A DNA stretch of 64,000 nucleotides, from positions 1,282,703 to 1,346,702 of the forward strand of contig VFFE01009170.1 in the NCBI GenBank assembly GCA_008921705.1, read 5' to 3'. The notes under the pieces were generated by a model. The model saw only the letters and a list, made by a program, of their open reading frames with translations. It was not told where the DNA came from and ran no database searches. The position numbers were made by a program, and so were the translations under genes. The stretch is from Burhinus oedicnemus (lineage: Eukaryota; Chordata; Aves; Charadriiformes; Burhinidae). Positions within the stretch are counted from its first letter, which is position 1. Each line of letters begins with the position of its first letter. Positions 60,816 to 64,000 of this stretch are shown one piece after another.

Positions 60816-63430
60816 AAATCCTGAAAAACTTCCCTGCAACTTGCCTGCCAAGAAGTAATATAGAAGCAAAGCAGTGTTTTACCTCCAAGGTTTGAAACAC
60901 TTTTCCTTGATTTGTGTATTTTTTTGAAGAATAGACAGCAAGTAGCTCTGTTGCCACTATATGAGTCACAAATTGCCTCCCCAGGCACAGACCTCAGTGT
61001 TGTCAAGCCTGGGGTCAAAAGTGGATCTGAGGCAAGTCAACACTGATGTGCTTTTATTTCTGTGGTAAGAACAGAGTGGCAAACTGATCTCACACAAGAC
61101 AGCTATTCATCTTCTAAGTGTTTTACAAACATTAACAGCTTGCAATTAGCAATGGTCTAAACTGATAGACAAGATGGACCATTATTGCCATTTGAGGGAG
61201 GCAATGGAAATTAAGGGAGAAGGTAGATTTAAGTGATCTACACAAAATCACAGCAGCAGCTAAACTCACACCTAATTTGAAAACCTCATTTTGCCTTTGT
61301 TTAGCAGTCAACAAACATGCAAGTAGGATCACACACCATCACACGAGCTCACCAGTGTGATTTGGGGGATAGCATTGCCAAGTTCTTATGAACTCATACC
61401 CCATTTAACCAGACACCGGCTGCATTACCACACAAATACAGTCACAGCCTTGTTATAGACACATGCTGTCGCAGACCCAAGGAACTTGGGCACTTCTGTA
61501 CTGTGTTCCACATGTATCCATCCAAGTTGAATATTTCTTTATCTGCAGTGTCAGCAAGTCACAGGGTCTTACTTCTCCTTGACCTCTTATTTTCCAGAAG
61601 AGAAAACAGAAAATATTTGAAACCATTAAATTTAAGTGTTACATACGATCTTCTGCACAGCAGTCACTATAACATGTGCATACTTACAAATTTTGCTTAT
61701 ACCACTTCTGACAGGTAGGAAGCTTCCATCTTAAAGATCAAAACCACAAGCACAGAGCTCTCAATAGCTCTTGCTTCTCCCATCTTAAACACAGTATCTT
61801 CCTTACTATTCATTTTCTTTGTTACTTAGTTTTCAGTGATTTGCTGTCCCTCCCAACAGTGAGCAGAGAGGAGGTGATAAAAGTTCCTAAACCTCTCTCT
61901 CCAAAAAGGTACATACACATCCGTTAAAATTAAACAAATACACTAACATTAAAAGGGACTCAATCGTTTAAGCTGGCAGGCACCACTGAATGCCCGCAGC
62001 CTCCAGGGCCTTAATTCCCCATAGAAAACACTCAGAATCTCCAAGGTTATCACCCTCATTATAACAGCAATAAAACAAAACAATAAAAAAAATACCCAAC
62101 AGTCTGGACACCTAACAGGACAGAATCATTCAAAAGAGAAAGAATGACATCTTCATAAAACTTTGTATGCTCAGATGAAAGCAACCAAAAGAACTCATTA
62201 ACAGTTCTCAGAAGTCACAGTTCACACATCCTTAAAAATAACAAGCCCCAACAGCAAAACAAACATAGGAATTTAAGCTATAAGCAAATTGCTTTTAATT
62301 AGCCGAGGCAGAGCAGCACATCAGCCCCACTGTTTCATTTACCCCGTTCCTGAGACAGCTCGAGTAGCAAGCACGTGGTGTTACATGAACACAATCCACG
62401 TTCTGCCGAGCAACTTTCTGGCACCCAGCACAGCCATAGCAAGCAGGACAACAGACTTGGACTCAGGTACCAAGCATCTTGTATTCAGCTGAACACTGGT
62501 ACACAGCTGCACACGTGGATCTGAACAAAAACAAGTGACCTGCAGCTACTTCCCCCTCCATCATTTTTATGGTGCCCACAAATTATACCCCACAGCAATT
62601 ATATAACTTCCAGCTCTTTTTGCGATAATTCAGAACAATATTCTATAAAGATTTTGTTACAGGATTCTTTTAGAAGCACTCCATGTACTTGCTCCTGGAG
62701 AAACCTGCCACTGCAATCCCTTTGCCTCAGGCTTCCCTTGGGTTTTCCACATGCTGGGTTGGAGCACAGCTCTCTGGCCAGCATCCTCAGCGCTCCACTT
62801 CAGAAACTGCAGCAGGACCCAGGGCAAGTTCAGAAAAGTAGAAAACTCAACACAGCTCCATACCACCCACAGTGGTAGAGGCTCCTTAGCTTCCCTAGGT
62901 CACCCTTCCCAGCAACACCACCCCTCTTACCTCCTCCTCAGCTCAAATTTACACAGAAGTCCAGACCTCTCCAAGGCTTCCTAGTGCCATGCAGGCTCCA
63001 GTCACTCCCTTCTCAAAGCCAGGCATTTCGCTTCCTCAAAAACCTTCAGGTAGCAAAGTCTCTCTTTGACTCACGTTTAATCCCAGCAGACGTATGCATG
63101 GCAGTAAGACGCCAGTAAGGCCCAGGAGGAACCATCTGTTCTGTTATAAACACCCTTAACAGTGCTTCTTTAATCCATTTATGGCACATCTTCATCAGTT
63201 TTATATATTTAAAGTTTTTAAAGCACGCTGTTTCCTGGCTCTGCAAAAGCCTCACTCTGCCCTATTATCCACATGAACCCAGCTGAGAGAAGTTGTAAAA
63301 TAATTACTACAGCTAATGGTTTCATGCACACAACCTGGGCTGGGGCACTGCCTCAGCATATGCTTGGAGTTCACACCAATGGGAGCCTCTTTTGTCAATG
63401 TATAGCTCACATTTGCAACACATACTACAG

Positions 63431-63445
63431 CATATATATATATTT
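63431..63445. repeat. (AT)n short repeat
   Basis: CATATATATATATTT, a short dinucleotide run. Confidence 0.75.
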
Positions 63446-64000
63446 CATTACCTCACCTCACTGATTTAGTCCAACTTGGTAAGTCTCTCGTGCCCAGCTC
63501 ATCTTTCCCACACTAGAGGAGATCTTTTATGCTACTTTGTTTCAATTTTTTTATAGCCCACGCTCCAAATCCATGTGAGGTTACCAGAAATCAGAGGGTA
63601 GGCATGACGGACCGTAGTCACCCATCTATTCTACCTGCCCTTTTATAGCCTAGCTAAAACAGCAGTTTTTCCATTTTTCTTCTCCCAAGACATCATCCAT
63701 CCCCAACATTACCCAACCTTGCTTTCTCAGTATACCTGTCCCCAAGCCCTCCAGCTGACGCTTCCTTAAGTACTTCCATCCTCTCAGCAGCAACAGTGCC
63801 TGCCCCGAGCCTTTGCTTCTCTTCAGTTTCTCACCAGTTGCTCCAAGATCCACCCTCTGGCAGCCTCCAGTTTTCAGTAAAGAGTCGCAACTCCTCCTTA
63901 ATTTTCCCCACAACAGAAACAGCAGGCGCTGGGCCATTCCCTTCCCATATTGACACTTCATCTTCCCGTCCTTGTACCCACTGCTGGGATCTTTACCTTT

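Larger units (their letters stand above)
48614..64000. other. No confidently supported gene (15.4 kb)
   Basis: AT-rich non-repetitive sequence. I see no CR1 or LTR. A splice-flanked minus-strand segment near 51990-52100 (acceptor TTTTCCTGTTTTTCCAG) is open for about 30 codons but cannot be linked. A lysine-rich ORF of 105 codons at 58207-58524 (+) has no known domain. Both are discussed as findings. The rest holds only short ORFs expected by chance and simple repeats. Confidence 0.5.

Overview
The window looks like a piece of a bird nuclear chromosome. CR1 LINE copies with the avian (ATTCTATG)n-type 3' end lie on both strands. Two solo LTRs resemble avian endogenous-retrovirus LTRs. Base composition is AT-rich, introns are long, and small exons have GT/AG borders. 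There are no bacterial-style operons. Species cannot be told from the sequence.

Left half (1 to about 31.8 kb, + strand). This is the 3' part of one gene, which I identify as BANK1, the B-cell scaffold protein with ankyrin repeats. Eight coding exons are resolved at 3895-3988, 5505-5810, 8696-8974, 20232-20300, 23386-23570, 25411-25474, 26976-27046 and 30414-30458 (stop). Their coding lengths add to 1113 nt, exactly 371 codons including the stop, and every junction is phase-compatible. This is the C-terminal 370 residues. They carry a YxxM motif, other tyrosine motifs in acidic surroundings, two proline-rich SH3-type sites and a helical, coiled-coil-like segment. The ankyrin and TIR-like N-terminal part must lie to the left of the window. 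The 3' UTR may be split by an intron.

The introns hold two large CR1 copies of the same subfamily (796-2530 on -, 20994-22205 on +) that share the same in-frame nonsense codons, two short CR1 3' ends, one solo LTR with a perfect 5-bp target-site duplication (10198-10872) and one reverse solo LTR (16656-17194).

Right half (about 33.3 to 64 kb). No gene family is recognised. A series of splice-flanked, phase-matched open segments on the minus strand (48613 down to 37835, possibly ending near 33.4 kb) could be exons of a gene that converges on BANK1. In mammals the convergent neighbour is SLC39A8, but these peptides do not read as ZIP8. I report them as candidate exons of an unidentified gene or lncRNA. 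From 48.6 kb to 64 kb I see only simple repeats and a few unsupported ORFs.

There is no CRISPR array, rRNA or tRNA, and nothing that amounts to a new defence-type system. The points most worth following up are the unidentified convergent gene and the paired CR1 copies with shared nonsense codons.
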